Assembly: GCF_900090265.1 (NCBI RefSeq)
Contig: NZ_LT607752.1
Location: 3,906,001 to 3,970,000, forward strand
Direction of reading: 5' to 3'
DNA: 64,000 nucleotides
From: Micromonospora rifamycinica
GTDB lineage: Bacteria > Actinomycetota > Actinomycetes > Mycobacteriales > Micromonosporaceae
Below the pieces are notes generated by a model. It saw nothing but the letters and a program-made list of their open reading frames with translations, made no database searches and had not been told where the DNA came from. Of this stretch, positions 8,904-18,433 are shown one piece after another. The first letter of the stretch is position 1. The number at the start of each line of letters is the position of its first letter. The translations under genes and the position numbers were made by a program.

Positions 8904-9380
8904 TCAGTCGGAGATGCAGAACGGCGCCGGCTCGGTGAGGCCCAGGTCCTTGCAGTCGTATCCGCTGCCCTCGCCGTAGTACTTCCAGCCGGTGCCGGCC
9001 GTGTGGTGGAACAGGTAGATGCCGTCTCCGGTCTTCGTGCCCTGCGGGTCGGCCCCCGCCCAGTCCTGCACGCAGTCGACCCTGCCGAAGGTCAGGCCCT
9101 TCGGCAGCTCGACCAGCTTCTCCAGGGTCGCCCCCGAGGGGCAGGCGGCACTCTTGACGTCACCCGCCGCCTTGGTGGTCGCCGTGGACGTGGCACTCGG
9201 GGTGCGGTCCGCCGGGGCGGTCGGGGCAGCCGTCGTCGGGCCGGCGCTGGACGCCACCGGGGAAGCCGAGGCCGGAGCAGCCGTGGTCGGAGCGGAACTG
9301 GGCTCCTCCGTGGCCCCACAGGCGGCGAGTGCACACAGGGCGGTGACAGCGGGCAGCAGTAGAAGACGACGTGCGGGCAT
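8904..9380 (-). CDS. lipoprotein with four-Cys domain paralogous to the sigma partner
   Basis: 158 residues. The signal peptide ends in the lipobox LAAC (Cys near residue 21), followed by a Thr/Ala/Ser/Pro-rich spacer to about residue 75 and a domain with Cys in ACPSG, VDCVQDW, YDCKDLG and PFCISD. The domain aligns across its length with the extracellular part of the protein at 7765-8262. The product should sit on the outer face of the membrane near that protein. The gene lies upstream of the sigma factor on the same strand. Function unknown; a co-sensor or ligand-binding role is inference. Confidence 0.85.
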   Translation of the reverse strand: MPARRLLLLPAVTALCALAACGATEEPSSAPTTAAPASASPVASSAGPTTAAPTAPADRTPSATSTATTKAAGDVKSAACPSGATLEKLVELPKGLTFGRVDCVQDWAGADPQGTKTGDGIYLFHHTAGTGWKYYGEGSGYDCKDLGLTEPAPFCISD

Positions 9381-9838
9381 CTCGGTCCCCTATGGATCGT
9401 GGCGATCGTTGCTTACACCCGGGTACATGCGATCCATCGCCCGCGGGTTGCCGCCCGGCAGAACTTTTTCCGAGTTTCCGAGGTGGGTCGTCGGCGGCCG
9501 GGACCGTTCGGTGCGTCCGGTCGCACCGTGTCGACGGCGGTGCCGGCGGTCGGTGGGTGATGCCCGGCTCTCGGTGGCATGACCCACGCCGGGTCGGTGG
9601 CGGCGGTGGGGCCGACGGTGCCGACCGACACTCCGGTTCGTGGCCCAGGTGCGAACGGACATCCGGTTGTCGCCCGCACACCGACCGTCACAGAATTCTT
9701 GCGACCCGGGGCACCACCGAAATAGCGAGTTTTCCACACCCCGCTTTCTGACGGGAACTGTAACCACCCTTCCCCGCACACTCAGCGGCATCGAGCACCC
9801 GCGCGTGGGTGCGGGTCCTCGTAGGGAGTGACCGGGCC
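9381..9838. other. 458-bp divergent intergenic region
   Basis: Separates the minus-strand lipoprotein from the plus-strand DUF4407 operon. It is less GC-rich than its surroundings, especially near 9690-9760, as expected of promoters. Open frames here lack codon bias and ribosome sites. No convincing operator or tRNA is seen. Confidence 0.5.
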
Positions 9839-11017
9839 ATGACGACCAAGATATGGAGCAGGACGAATCAGCCGGCCGGGCGTAATCCCCTCACCTGGTT
9901 CTTCCTCTGGTGTTCCGGTGTCGACCGGAACCTGATCGACACCCGGGTGGAACGGTTCCGCTACGTCGGCGTCGGCGTCTTCATCGTGCTGATCGCCAGT
10001 GTCGCCGGGGTCATGTTCACCCTCTTCGGCACCGTCATCAATGGTGGCTTCACCCCCCTGCTGCTGCCGTTCGCGGTCGGCTGGGCGCTGCTGGTCTTCT
10101 GGGCGGACCGCTCGATCGTGGCCGAGCCCCGGTACGGCGACCTCGACCCGGGCCGTCCGGGCACCTGGCGGAAGAGGCTGGGTCCACACCTTTTCCAGTA
10201 CCTCTTCCGGGTGGCCATCGCGGTCGGCAGCGCGCTGCTGGTGACCGAGGCGGCGCTGCTGCTGATGTTCCAGCCGGAGATCCGGCGGGAGATGGACGCG
10301 GCCCGGATCGAGCAGGTGGCCGCGGTGCAGGCCCTCGACCGGCACGGTGAGACCCGGCAGATCGCCGAACTCCGGTCCAAGATCGAGGCGAACGACAAGC
10401 AGGTCGCCGCCGCGGAGAAGCAGGTCGCCACCGCTGCCGACAAGATGTCCGGGGAGATCGGGGGCGGCACCGGCACCCGCCGTCCGGGGTACGGCCCGAT
10501 CGCGGCGGCGCGGAAGCGGGAGCTCGAACAGTTACGGAAGAGCGCGAACGCCACCCGCACCAGGGTGGACCAGGAGAACAAGGCGCTCAGGGACAAGATC
10601 GGCACCTTGGAGAACGGCCGGCAGAGCCGGATCAGCGCCAGTGTCGAGGCGATCGATCAGGACCGTGGCTGGATCACCCAGGAAAAGGCGCTGCAACGCT
10701 TCCTGAAAGCGAACAGGGACAGCTGGATGGTGCAGTGGATTCCCTGGGTGCTGCGGGTGACCTTCCTCGCGATCGACCTGTTGCCGGTGTCCCTGAAACT
10801 GTTCGCCCGCCCCACCCTCTACGACCGGCGGTTGCGGGCGCAGGCGTCGGTGGTGGCGTACCGGACCGCCCAGAAACGACAGGTCGAGCGGGACGCGGTC
10901 GACCAGGCCATGGATCTCGAACGGATCCGGGCCAACACCCGCTACGACCTGACCCGCGAGGAGGAGAGCTTCCGCAAGTCGAGCCGGCTGGGCTACCTCA
11001 GAGACGACCGCTGGTGA
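9839..11017 (+). CDS. DUF4407 membrane protein with coiled coil
   Basis: 392 residues from ATG at 9839, with AGGGAG 10 nt upstream; a GTG 30 nt earlier lacks a ribosome site. Three N-terminal transmembrane helices (near residues 39-63, 72-95, 113-140), a long charged helical section (about 145-290, AEKQVATAADKM and neighbours), then a fourth helix around WVLRVTFLAIDLLPVSLKLF. This layout and the opening WFFLWCSGVDRNLID match DUF4407, a family of bacterial membrane proteins of unknown role. It is the first gene of a four-gene operon, 20 bp before the dynamin-like GTPase, and may be that complex's membrane receptor (inference). Confidence 0.85.
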   Translation: MTTKIWSRTNQPAGRNPLTWFFLWCSGVDRNLIDTRVERFRYVGVGVFIVLIASVAGVMFTLFGTVINGGFTPLLLPFAVGWALLVFWADRSIVAEPRYGDLDPGRPGTWRKRLGPHLFQYLFRVAIAVGSALLVTEAALLLMFQPEIRREMDAARIEQVAAVQALDRHGETRQIAELRSKIEANDKQVAAAEKQVATAADKMSGEIGGGTGTRRPGYGPIAAARKRELEQLRKSANATRTRVDQENKALRDKIGTLENGRQSRISASVEAIDQDRGWITQEKALQRFLKANRDSWMVQWIPWVLRVTFLAIDLLPVSLKLFARPTLYDRRLRAQASVVAYRTAQKRQVERDAVDQAMDLERIRANTRYDLTREEESFRKSSRLGYLRDDRW

Positions 11018-11037
11018 ATCCATTCCGGGGAGGTCCG

Positions 11038-13683
11038 ATGTCAGAGAGCACACAGGCGCTGATCGAGCGCTATCAGCGCTGGGCGGAACGGGTCCGTGCG
11101 GACGCGCAGGCCGCGACCGTGCCGGGCGAGCTGATCGAGACACAGAGGGAGCTGATCGGGTACGCCTTCGAGCTGGAGAACGCCGCTCGGGCACCGATCA
11201 CGGTCGGCGTGGTGGGCGAGTTCAGCACCGGCAAGTCGCTGCTGCTCGGTGCCCTGCTGGGCAATCCGGAACTCCTTCCGGCGGCGTCGAACGCGACCAC
11301 CGGCAACGTGACCGCCCTGCGGCTGAGCGCCGGTCCGCCGGGCTCGGCGGTGGCGGTGACCGGCGCGTCGGTCAGCCTGCTCTCCGGTACCCAGATCGAG
11401 GCCAGCGCCGGCTTCATCCTCGCGAAGATCGCCTCCGTGGTCGCGGAGACCCGGCTGCCGGTCGACGTCGCACCGCTGCGTGACTACAACCCGGTACGCG
11501 ACGGCTGGCACGTCTTCGAGCAGTGGTGCCGCCGCTTCATCTGGCCGGACGTGGAGAACCCGGAGCTGCACGAGGCGGCGGTGCTCGGTATCCGTGACTC
11601 GGCCTGGGAGTTGCTGCGGATCCGCAACGCCCTGGACCGGGCCGGTGCCCTGGTCGATCCGGTCAACCCGGGCGTCTCCCGGCCGGTGAGCCTCGGCGAG
11701 TACGCCGCCGCGTTGGCCATCGACGATCTCCGGACCCTGCCGACCCGGTTCCCGGTCCGCCCGCCGACGGTGCCGCTGGCGGCCGGCAGCGAGCTGACCT
11801 CCGGCGTACTGCGGGAGCTGTTTCCCCTGGTCGGCCGGGTGAACCTACAGATCTCCGTGCCGGCCGGGCAGTGGCCGGTGCACGAGCTGGCCGGGCTGTG
11901 GGAGGTGGAGTTCCTCGATTTTCCCGGGCTGAACGCGCGGGGCGCCGCCCGGGACGACTTCCTCTCCGCCAGCATGCTGCGCCCGGTGCACACCATCCTG
12001 ATCGTGGTGCGGGCGGAACGGCCGGACACCGAGGTGCCGACCAGGTTCCTCGCCCTACTCGCCGGGCACGGACGCGGCCGGGACGAGTTGGCTGACGCGG
12101 CGATCGTGGTCAACAACATGTTCGACCTGCTGCCACCACCGGCCGCGCCGGCCCGGCCGACCACCGTGGCACAGTTGGCGGCGGGGCACGTCGGGCTGCG
12201 GGCGGTGCTGGACACCGGGCGGGACCTGACCGGAGGCCATCCGGATCGGGTGGCGATGACCAGCCTGCTCTACGCGATCGACGTACACCGGATGCCGTTG
12301 CGGCCCGGCGGGGCGTTGGCCGCGACGCTCAGCACGCACCGCCCGGTGGTCGGAAGCCGGATGTCGGGCTGGCGGGCGGCGGCCGACGCGGTCACCCCCC
12401 GGGAGCCGGCGGAGCCGCTGAGCGACGCGCTGGTCGCGGTCGGCGAGGACGGCGGGGTACGCGCCCTCCGGGCGATGATCAGCAAGCACGTGTCGGAGCA
12501 CGGGGTACGACTCAAGCTGGAGGCGCTGCGCCGGCACACCGACGCGCTGCACCACCTCACCACCCGGTTGGCCTGGCACGACCACGACGGGGCCCGGGCC
12601 ACCGCCGACGGGGTGGTGGCCGACCTGCTCCAGCTCAGCAAGGATCTCGGCGAGGCGGAACGGACGATCAAAAACCGGGTGGGCTGGTTGCGGCCCGGTA
12701 CCGGCGATCCGACCTGGCAGCGGCACCTGGACGAGGCGCTGGAGGAGCTGCGGGTCGAGGTGGCCGCCATCGTCTACCGCTGGTCCGGTTGGGACGAGAC
12801 GTTCGCGGCGGCGCGCACCGGTCGGGTCGTCCCGCCGGTGCGGTCGGCCCGCCCACGGCCACCCGCCGCACCCGGCGGCGGGCGGGTGCACACCGAGCGG
12901 CGCCCGCACACCGACCACGACCGTCCGCAGCCCGGCCCGTCCGGCAGCCCGTTACTACTCGGCACCGAGGAGCTGCACACGCCGTTCGGTGACTTCGTCC
13001 GGGACGCCTCCCGGGTCGCCGGGCGGCTCTTCGGCCGGCTCGCCGACCGCTGGGTACGGGAGGTTTCCGAACGGCTGGAGGTGATCTGGGCGCAGAGCCC
13101 GGATCCGCTGGCCGAGCCGGGTCGGTCGGCGGCACTGGCCGCGCTCGACCCGGACGGTGGCGCCAACCGCCGGAGCTGGCTGGACAGCCTGGCCCACCTG
13201 CGCTGGGTGACCGAGCTGACCGGGCGGCAGCGGGAGGTGCTGGCCGACCCGCCCGAGCTGGAGTGGCCAGCGGCGCGGCAGCTGTTTCCCCTGTTGCCGG
13301 CGCAGCGGATGCCGTGGGCACCGGCGGCGGCCACCGACCCGTCCGGCCGGCCCACATCACCTCCCGACGCCTTCGGCAACGACCAGGGCGGTGACGTGAT
13401 CCGGCTGATGCGGATGCGTCAGGAGCTCACCGACGGGGTGCTCCAGCTCGCCCGGCAACGCCTGTCACACGAGTTGACGCAGCTCGCCGACGCGATCGAG
13501 ACGGAGATCTTCGAGGTGCACCAGGAGATCCCCCGGACCGCCACCATCGACCGGCTCGACACCGACCGCGCCGAGGGTACGACGCCCGGCGGTAGCCGCC
13601 GCAGCAGCGGTTCCACCTGGCACCAACTGCTACAGGACTGGCCGGACGAGCTGCGGCCGTCGAACCGGAGGGACGAGAGATGA
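11038..13683 (+). CDS. dynamin-like GTPase, SrfC-like
   Basis: 881 residues from ATG at 11038 with GGGGAGG just upstream. G1/P-loop GEFSTGKS at residues 60-67, a candidate switch Thr in NATTGNVTAL, G3 as FLDFPGLN (Asp near residue 294), and a G4 position occupied by NNMFD rather than the usual TKxD, so base specificity may differ. A long helical region with an Arg/Pro-rich insert near residues 590-640 follows. It resembles dynamin/SrfC-type large GTPases. Its stop overlaps the Hsp70-like gene start by 4 bp (ATGA). Predicted role: membrane-associated mechanochemical GTPase working with the next two products. Confidence 0.82.
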   Translation: MSESTQALIERYQRWAERVRADAQAATVPGELIETQRELIGYAFELENAARAPITVGVVGEFSTGKSLLLGALLGNPELLPAASNATTGNVTALRLSAGPPGSAVAVTGASVSLLSGTQIEASAGFILAKIASVVAETRLPVDVAPLRDYNPVRDGWHVFEQWCRRFIWPDVENPELHEAAVLGIRDSAWELLRIRNALDRAGALVDPVNPGVSRPVSLGEYAAALAIDDLRTLPTRFPVRPPTVPLAAGSELTSGVLRELFPLVGRVNLQISVPAGQWPVHELAGLWEVEFLDFPGLNARGAARDDFLSASMLRPVHTILIVVRAERPDTEVPTRFLALLAGHGRGRDELADAAIVVNNMFDLLPPPAAPARPTTVAQLAAGHVGLRAVLDTGRDLTGGHPDRVAMTSLLYAIDVHRMPLRPGGALAATLSTHRPVVGSRMSGWRAAADAVTPREPAEPLSDALVAVGEDGGVRALRAMISKHVSEHGVRLKLEALRRHTDALHHLTTRLAWHDHDGARATADGVVADLLQLSKDLGEAERTIKNRVGWLRPGTGDPTWQRHLDEALEELRVEVAAIVYRWSGWDETFAAARTGRVVPPVRSARPRPPAAPGGGRVHTERRPHTDHDRPQPGPSGSPLLLGTEELHTPFGDFVRDASRVAGRLFGRLADRWVREVSERLEVIWAQSPDPLAEPGRSAALAALDPDGGANRRSWLDSLAHLRWVTELTGRQREVLADPPELEWPAARQLFPLLPAQRMPWAPAAATDPSGRPTSPPDAFGNDQGGDVIRLMRMRQELTDGVLQLARQRLSHELTQLADAIETEIFEVHQEIPRTATIDRLDTDRAEGTTPGGSRRSSGSTWHQLLQDWPDELRPSNRRDER

Positions 13684-16600
13684 GCGTCGAGCTGCTGTTC
13701 GAGCCGGCGGCCGAGGGCCGTACCGAGCAGACCGAGGGCGGCTACCGGATCTATCCGCAGGACGAGCAGTACCACCTGCCCCGGGTACTGATCCGGGCCG
13801 TCGACGGGCCGGTCGAGGTGTGGGACGTCGTCCTGGCCGAGGTCGGTCCGGCCTCCGGGGCGCTGGGCCAGTACCTGCGCCGTACCTACCCGGCCAGCGC
13901 CTGGCAACCGGTGCGGGTGGTCGAGGCCCAGGAGGTCACCGCTGCGGTGCCGGTGGCGGAGGACCTGTGGATCGTCGGCTCCCGCCGGTCGCTGGAGACG
14001 GTCCGGTTGACCTGGCGGGTCACCGCCGGCGGTGACCAGGTGACCGACCGGGAGTTTCCGCTGGTGCTGGAGTTCGCCACGGCCGGGGACCGGCCGGCGG
14101 GGGACGCCCCCGGCGTCGCCCGGCAGCGGGAGGGGCTGGTGGCGCGGACGCCGCTGCGGCGGACGACGACCGGGGCGAAGACGGCCAAGATGTTCGCCAT
14201 CGACTTCGGCACCTCCAGCTCGACGATCACCATGGTGCGCGACGAGGAGCAGCAGCGGACCACGCATCTGCCGGAGGATCAGGACCGTCGGCTGTGCCGG
14301 GAACTGGCCGGCCTGTTGGAGCTGCCCGGCCCGGACGATCCGGCCGCGCGGGACGAGTGGCGTGGCCTGGTCGCCGACTGTGTCAGTCAGGTGGGGCAGC
14401 AGGTGGGGCAGCTGCCCCCGTTCGACCACGACCCGGTCGACTCGGTGCGGCAACTGGTCGGGCACCTGCGCGCCGACATCCAGGGCACGGAGCAGGCCAG
14501 GGCACAGCTGCGGGACCTGACGTTGATCGGCCTACGGCCCGGCCTCAGCACCAACGCCGAGCTCCGTCGCTGGCTCGCCGGGGAGCTGCACCGCCGGGTG
14601 GACGAAGCGCTGTTCACCCCGGCGCTCACCGGCCTGGCCCAGGTGCCGTTGCAGGACCTCGGCGACAGGTACGCGGTCAGCAGCACCGCGTACGTGCTGC
14701 GACCGGGCGCGGTGACCCTGCACCAGCCGGCGTCGGACGACACCACGCTGGTCAGCGTGCTGCCGGGGCTGAAGCGGACCCTTGGGCAGCCCCGGCCGCT
14801 CGCCGCCGACCTGCTGGGGCTGGACTGGGATCCCGCGCCCCGGGAGCCGGCGACCAGCGAGTTCCTGCTGCTGCACGTCTACCACTGGCTGATCGACCGG
14901 GCGCTACGGTTCGCCGCGGGACGGCACCAGGATCAGCTCCCCGACGCCGCCCACGTGCTGGTGACCTATCCGACCACCACTCCGCCGACCCAGCGGGAGC
15001 GGCTGGCCAGGCTGCTCCAACGCGACCTGGAGGTGCCGAAGCCCGACCTCACCTACGACGAGGGCGTCGCCGCCGCCATGTACTTCGTCCTGCGTGAGCT
15101 GCGCGGCAGCGTGCAGGAGGGGTTGGAGCGGTTCCGCAGCCGCAGCCGGCCGATCGACGGCCACCACCACCCGACCTGGCGCCGGGTGGTGCTGGTGCTC
15201 GACATCGGCGGCGGCACCACCGACATCGCGCTGCTCGCCCTGGACCTGGAGGACCAGACCCCGGAGGCGGTGACCGATCCGCGGGCCGGCCGGTCGTACG
15301 TGCTCACCCCGCAGGTGCTCGGCTCGACCGGGCACCCCCAGCTCGGCGGGGACCTGCTCACCCTGCGGGTCTACTACTGGCTCAAGGCGTTGCTGGTGGA
15401 CGCGCTGGTCGAGACGCTGCCAGCCGACCAGCGCCGGAACCGAGAGGGCAGCTGGCCGGGCGCCAGCCGGGCACCGGACGGCAGCTACCGCCCGCTGGCC
15501 CCGTACGTGCTGGCCAACCAGACCCTCGATCCGGTGCCGGAGGCGGTCGCGGTGGCGTTGCGCGCGTTGCTCCCCACCGATCTGGAGTCCGGCGGCAGGG
15601 CCCCGGCGTTCGAGCGGCTGTGGCACGAGGCCGAGACGGCGAAGATCGCGTTGGGCGCGCTGGCGGCCGACGCGGAGTCGGTGACCGTCCACGACACCCG
15701 GCTCGACCTGGTGCTCCAGAACACCGGTGGGGCCGGGTCGGCGCTGCCCGCGTCCCGGCTCACCGCACCCACGCTGCGGCTGTCCGGGCGGGACTTCGCC
15801 CGGCTGGCCCGGCCGGTGTTGACCAAGGCGGCGGACCTCGCCGCCGAGCTGGTGGTGGTCGGCCTGCGGGAGCGGCCGGACGACTCTCTCGACCAGGTCT
15901 TCCTCTCCGGTCGCAGCGCGCAGATGCCCCTGGTCGGCCGGTTGGTCGCCGACGCCCTGGCGCAGGCCCTCAACCAGCGGACGGATGCCGGCGGATGGGA
16001 CCGTTCGTCGTTGGTGGTGGAGCGGACCAACGCCAAGCAGGCCGCCTCCATCGGTGCCTGCTGGGCACAGGAGCAGCGGAACCTGCGGGCCACGGGGACC
16101 AGGGACGACGCCCTGGTCGGCGCGCTCAACGAGGGCGGCAGTGTGGTCCTGGTCAATGTGGACAACATGTTCCTCTCGCTGCCCTGCCACTTCTTCCTCC
16201 GGCAGCCCGACGGGGCGCGGGGGCAGCGGTTGCTCACCGCCGGCACGCCCTGTCGGTACAGCGACCGGCAGGGCAAGCTGGCCGCCCGCAGCCGCTGGTA
16301 CCTGGTGCCGCGCAACCTGCGGGTGCACCGTGACCTGGGCGCCGGCGAGTCGATCGAGTGGGGCGACTTCCGCTACCACCTGATCACCCACGCGCTGCGC
16401 CAGACCGGGATCACCCTGCCCGGCGAGCCCCCGGCCGACCTCTACTTCCAGCTCCAGGTCGACCAGGACCTCACCCCGACCCTGTTCCTCTGCCGGGGCG
16501 GCTCGCCCGACTTCCTCATGCACGAGAGCGGCGTCGACATCAGCCGGCTGCTGCCGGCGACCGGGGGCGGCCGGGCGGTGGTGATCCACGCGGAGGGGAC

Positions 16601-17051
16601 GCCGGTGGGTCGTACCTCGGCGCGGGTGGCGGGCCGGTCGGTGGCGTTACGCCTGGACGGCCCGGAACCCTGGTTTCCGCACCGGATCCAGACCCTGCAC
16701 CCGGATGCCGACCCGATCGCCGGCCTGGTCGGCGAGGTGCCGCTGCCCGAGCCGGAGGTCCGGTCGTCCGGCGTCCGGGGTTGGCGGTTCGAGATCAGCG
16801 ATGGCACCGGCGGTACGGTCCACCGCACCGAGCTGCGCGTTCCGGACGGCCCCTACGACCGGGCGATCCGCTACTTCGCCTCGCTGGACCAGAGCGGCTG
16901 CCTGCGCGTGCACCGGGGCTATCCGCGTTATCTGACCACCACCCGCTTCGTCGACATGCTCAGCCACCCGGGCACCGTGTTCCACACCTCGATGACCCGG
17001 GGTGAACCGGTGTGGAAGGACAGCTGGGATCCCTTCAACGGGAGGCACTGA
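13680..17051 (+). CDS. large Hsp70/actin-fold ATPase, SrfB-like
   Basis: 1123 residues. An N-terminal beta-rich domain (1-165) precedes an actin/Hsp70 ATPase fold: phosphate-1 FAIDFGTSSSTITMV near residue 172, phosphate-2 VLDIGGGTTDIALL near 506, and the adenosine motif QVFLSGRSAQMPLVGRL near 740. A long insert between phosphate 1 and phosphate 2 and a C-terminal beta region (about 900-1123) without a DnaK-type substrate domain match SrfB-like proteins rather than true chaperones. It is coupled on both sides (ATGA upstream, TGATG downstream). The GTPase + SrfB-like ATPase + third protein grouping recalls enterobacterial SrfABC. Function of that family is still unclear. Confidence 0.82.
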   Translation: MSVELLFEPAAEGRTEQTEGGYRIYPQDEQYHLPRVLIRAVDGPVEVWDVVLAEVGPASGALGQYLRRTYPASAWQPVRVVEAQEVTAAVPVAEDLWIVGSRRSLETVRLTWRVTAGGDQVTDREFPLVLEFATAGDRPAGDAPGVARQREGLVARTPLRRTTTGAKTAKMFAIDFGTSSSTITMVRDEEQQRTTHLPEDQDRRLCRELAGLLELPGPDDPAARDEWRGLVADCVSQVGQQVGQLPPFDHDPVDSVRQLVGHLRADIQGTEQARAQLRDLTLIGLRPGLSTNAELRRWLAGELHRRVDEALFTPALTGLAQVPLQDLGDRYAVSSTAYVLRPGAVTLHQPASDDTTLVSVLPGLKRTLGQPRPLAADLLGLDWDPAPREPATSEFLLLHVYHWLIDRALRFAAGRHQDQLPDAAHVLVTYPTTTPPTQRERLARLLQRDLEVPKPDLTYDEGVAAAMYFVLRELRGSVQEGLERFRSRSRPIDGHHHPTWRRVVLVLDIGGGTTDIALLALDLEDQTPEAVTDPRAGRSYVLTPQVLGSTGHPQLGGDLLTLRVYYWLKALLVDALVETLPADQRRNREGSWPGASRAPDGSYRPLAPYVLANQTLDPVPEAVAVALRALLPTDLESGGRAPAFERLWHEAETAKIALGALAADAESVTVHDTRLDLVLQNTGGAGSALPASRLTAPTLRLSGRDFARLARPVLTKAADLAAELVVVGLRERPDDSLDQVFLSGRSAQMPLVGRLVADALAQALNQRTDAGGWDRSSLVVERTNAKQAASIGACWAQEQRNLRATGTRDDALVGALNEGGSVVLVNVDNMFLSLPCHFFLRQPDGARGQRLLTAGTPCRYSDRQGKLAARSRWYLVPRNLRVHRDLGAGESIEWGDFRYHLITHALRQTGITLPGEPPADLYFQLQVDQDLTPTLFLCRGGSPDFLMHESGVDISRLLPATGGGRAVVIHAEGTPVGRTSARVAGRSVALRLDGPEPWFPHRIQTLHPDADPIAGLVGEVPLPEPEVRSSGVRGWRFEISDGTGGTVHRTELRVPDGPYDRAIRYFASLDQSGCLRVHRGYPRYLTTTRFVDMLSHPGTVFHTSMTRGEPVWKDSWDPFNGRH

Positions 17052-18349
17052 TGAGCGCCGAGCGGCCGAGGGTGGTCTCCGCCGACCAGGCGCTGACGGC
17101 CCTGTCGACGGTGCTGGCCACCCCGGGGGAACGGGCCGAGCGGGTCCGGGCGGTCGTGGCGCGGTTCGGCGCGGAGCTGCACCAGGTGTTGTGGCCCCGG
17201 CCGACCGATCCGGCGCACCCGGACGCCGTGGTCGCCCAGTTGATCGAGTCGGTGCTCGACTGGCTGGCCCACCAGCCGACGCAGGCCCTGGCCGGGGATG
17301 CCGGAGTGACCGGCCGGACGCAGCCGTCGGAACCGGTCACCAGGTCACCGGCAGGTGACGACGGCAACGGCGACGACTCCCGGGAACCGGGGAGCACCGG
17401 GGATCCGGAGGGTGGCGGGGAAGCCGCCGACGGTGGAGCCCCCGGCCGGGTCCACGACGCCGGCCCACCCGCCGGTCAGGACGAGGCGACGGTGGCCGGC
17501 GCGGTCCCGGACGGCCCGGCGTACGAGATCGGGCGGTTGTTCGACGAGTTCCGCGCCGATCCGGCAGTGGCGCCCTGGCGGGACGTCCCCGTGCCGACCG
17601 ACCCGGCTGGCCGGTGGCAGTGGATGTGGCTGACCTGCCTGGCCCTCGCACCGAAGGAGGCGGCCCGGTTGCGCCGCCGGTTGCGGGCGGCGACGGACCC
17701 CGACAACCACCCGGCTCCGTCGGCGGACGGCCTGGTCCCGGCCGCACCCCGGTTCGACAGCCCGGCGCTGCCGCTACCCTGTACGGAGCCGAGCCCCGAG
17801 GTCGCCGAGATAGCCGGCGGCGACCGTCAGCTCGGTTGCCTGGTCACCGACGCGCTCACCCTCGCCGACAGCGTGGCCGGGCTGGCGCACAGCCTGAACG
17901 TCACGGGCCGCCGGCCCATGCCGAGGCTGGACGAGCCGGGGCAGCGTACGCACTACCGCGCAGCCCTGCTCCGGCAGCTCAGCCAGTACGTCAACCAGGC
18001 ATCGACCGACCCGGCAGGCAGGCTGCGCTGGCTGGTCAACGTGGACGAGGCGGTCCGCTCGATCTTCCCCTGCCCACCACCGGAGCCGGACAGTTGGTGG
18101 CGGACCGAGTTCGCCCGGCGCTGCACGGACCTGGTCCGGGAGCGGTTCGACGCGTACGCCGGAAGGGCGGTGCTCCACGTGCCGGATCACGGCTACCCCG
18201 CACTGTGGAACGGCGCCGTCGCCACCGAGACGGACATCGAGGTCGTCCCGGGCGGTGTCGATTCCGCCAAGCAGGTGCGCTGGGTGCTACGGGTGGCCCA
18301 CCACATCGACGAATTCGACGGGCGGGGCAGGGTGATCTACTCGCGCTGA
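17051..18349 (+). CDS. unknown third component of the dynamin-Hsp70 operon
   Basis: 432 residues; the start overlaps the upstream stop by 1 nt (TGATG). Residues 1-80 are helical, 85-150 are low-complexity Gly/Asp/Pro/Glu, and 155-432 form an ordered Trp-rich domain (WQWMWLTCLALAPKEAARL, DSWWRTEFARRC, RVAHHIDEF). No catalytic motif recognised. By position it corresponds to SrfA in srfABC loci, but I cannot show homology by eye. Confidence 0.7.
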   Translation: MSAERPRVVSADQALTALSTVLATPGERAERVRAVVARFGAELHQVLWPRPTDPAHPDAVVAQLIESVLDWLAHQPTQALAGDAGVTGRTQPSEPVTRSPAGDDGNGDDSREPGSTGDPEGGGEAADGGAPGRVHDAGPPAGQDEATVAGAVPDGPAYEIGRLFDEFRADPAVAPWRDVPVPTDPAGRWQWMWLTCLALAPKEAARLRRRLRAATDPDNHPAPSADGLVPAAPRFDSPALPLPCTEPSPEVAEIAGGDRQLGCLVTDALTLADSVAGLAHSLNVTGRRPMPRLDEPGQRTHYRAALLRQLSQYVNQASTDPAGRLRWLVNVDEAVRSIFPCPPPEPDSWWRTEFARRCTDLVRERFDAYAGRAVLHVPDHGYPALWNGAVATETDIEVVPGGVDSAKQVRWVLRVAHHIDEFDGRGRVIYSR

Positions 18350-18378
18350 CCGCCCGTACGGATGATGTAACCCCACGT

Positions 18379-18416
18379 CGTCGGTCAGTAGCCTTCGGGA
18401 CGCCCGCTGACCGACG
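18379..18416. terminator. 10-bp inverted repeat after the dynamin-Hsp70 operon
   Basis: CGTCGGTCAG (18379-18388) and CTGACCGACG (18407-18416) are perfect complements with an 18-nt loop. It lies 29 bp after the operon stop and 17 bp before the Crp-family start. It may end the operon or act as an operator for the regulator; no T-run is present. Confidence 0.5.
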
Positions 18417-18433
18417 GCTGCTGGGGAGTCGCC

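Noticed and set aside
9371..9751. Plus-strand frame in the intergenic region before the DUF4407 operon
   Set aside because: No ribosome site, no codon bias, and would be antisense to a signal-peptide start; region is AT-rich promoter DNA.
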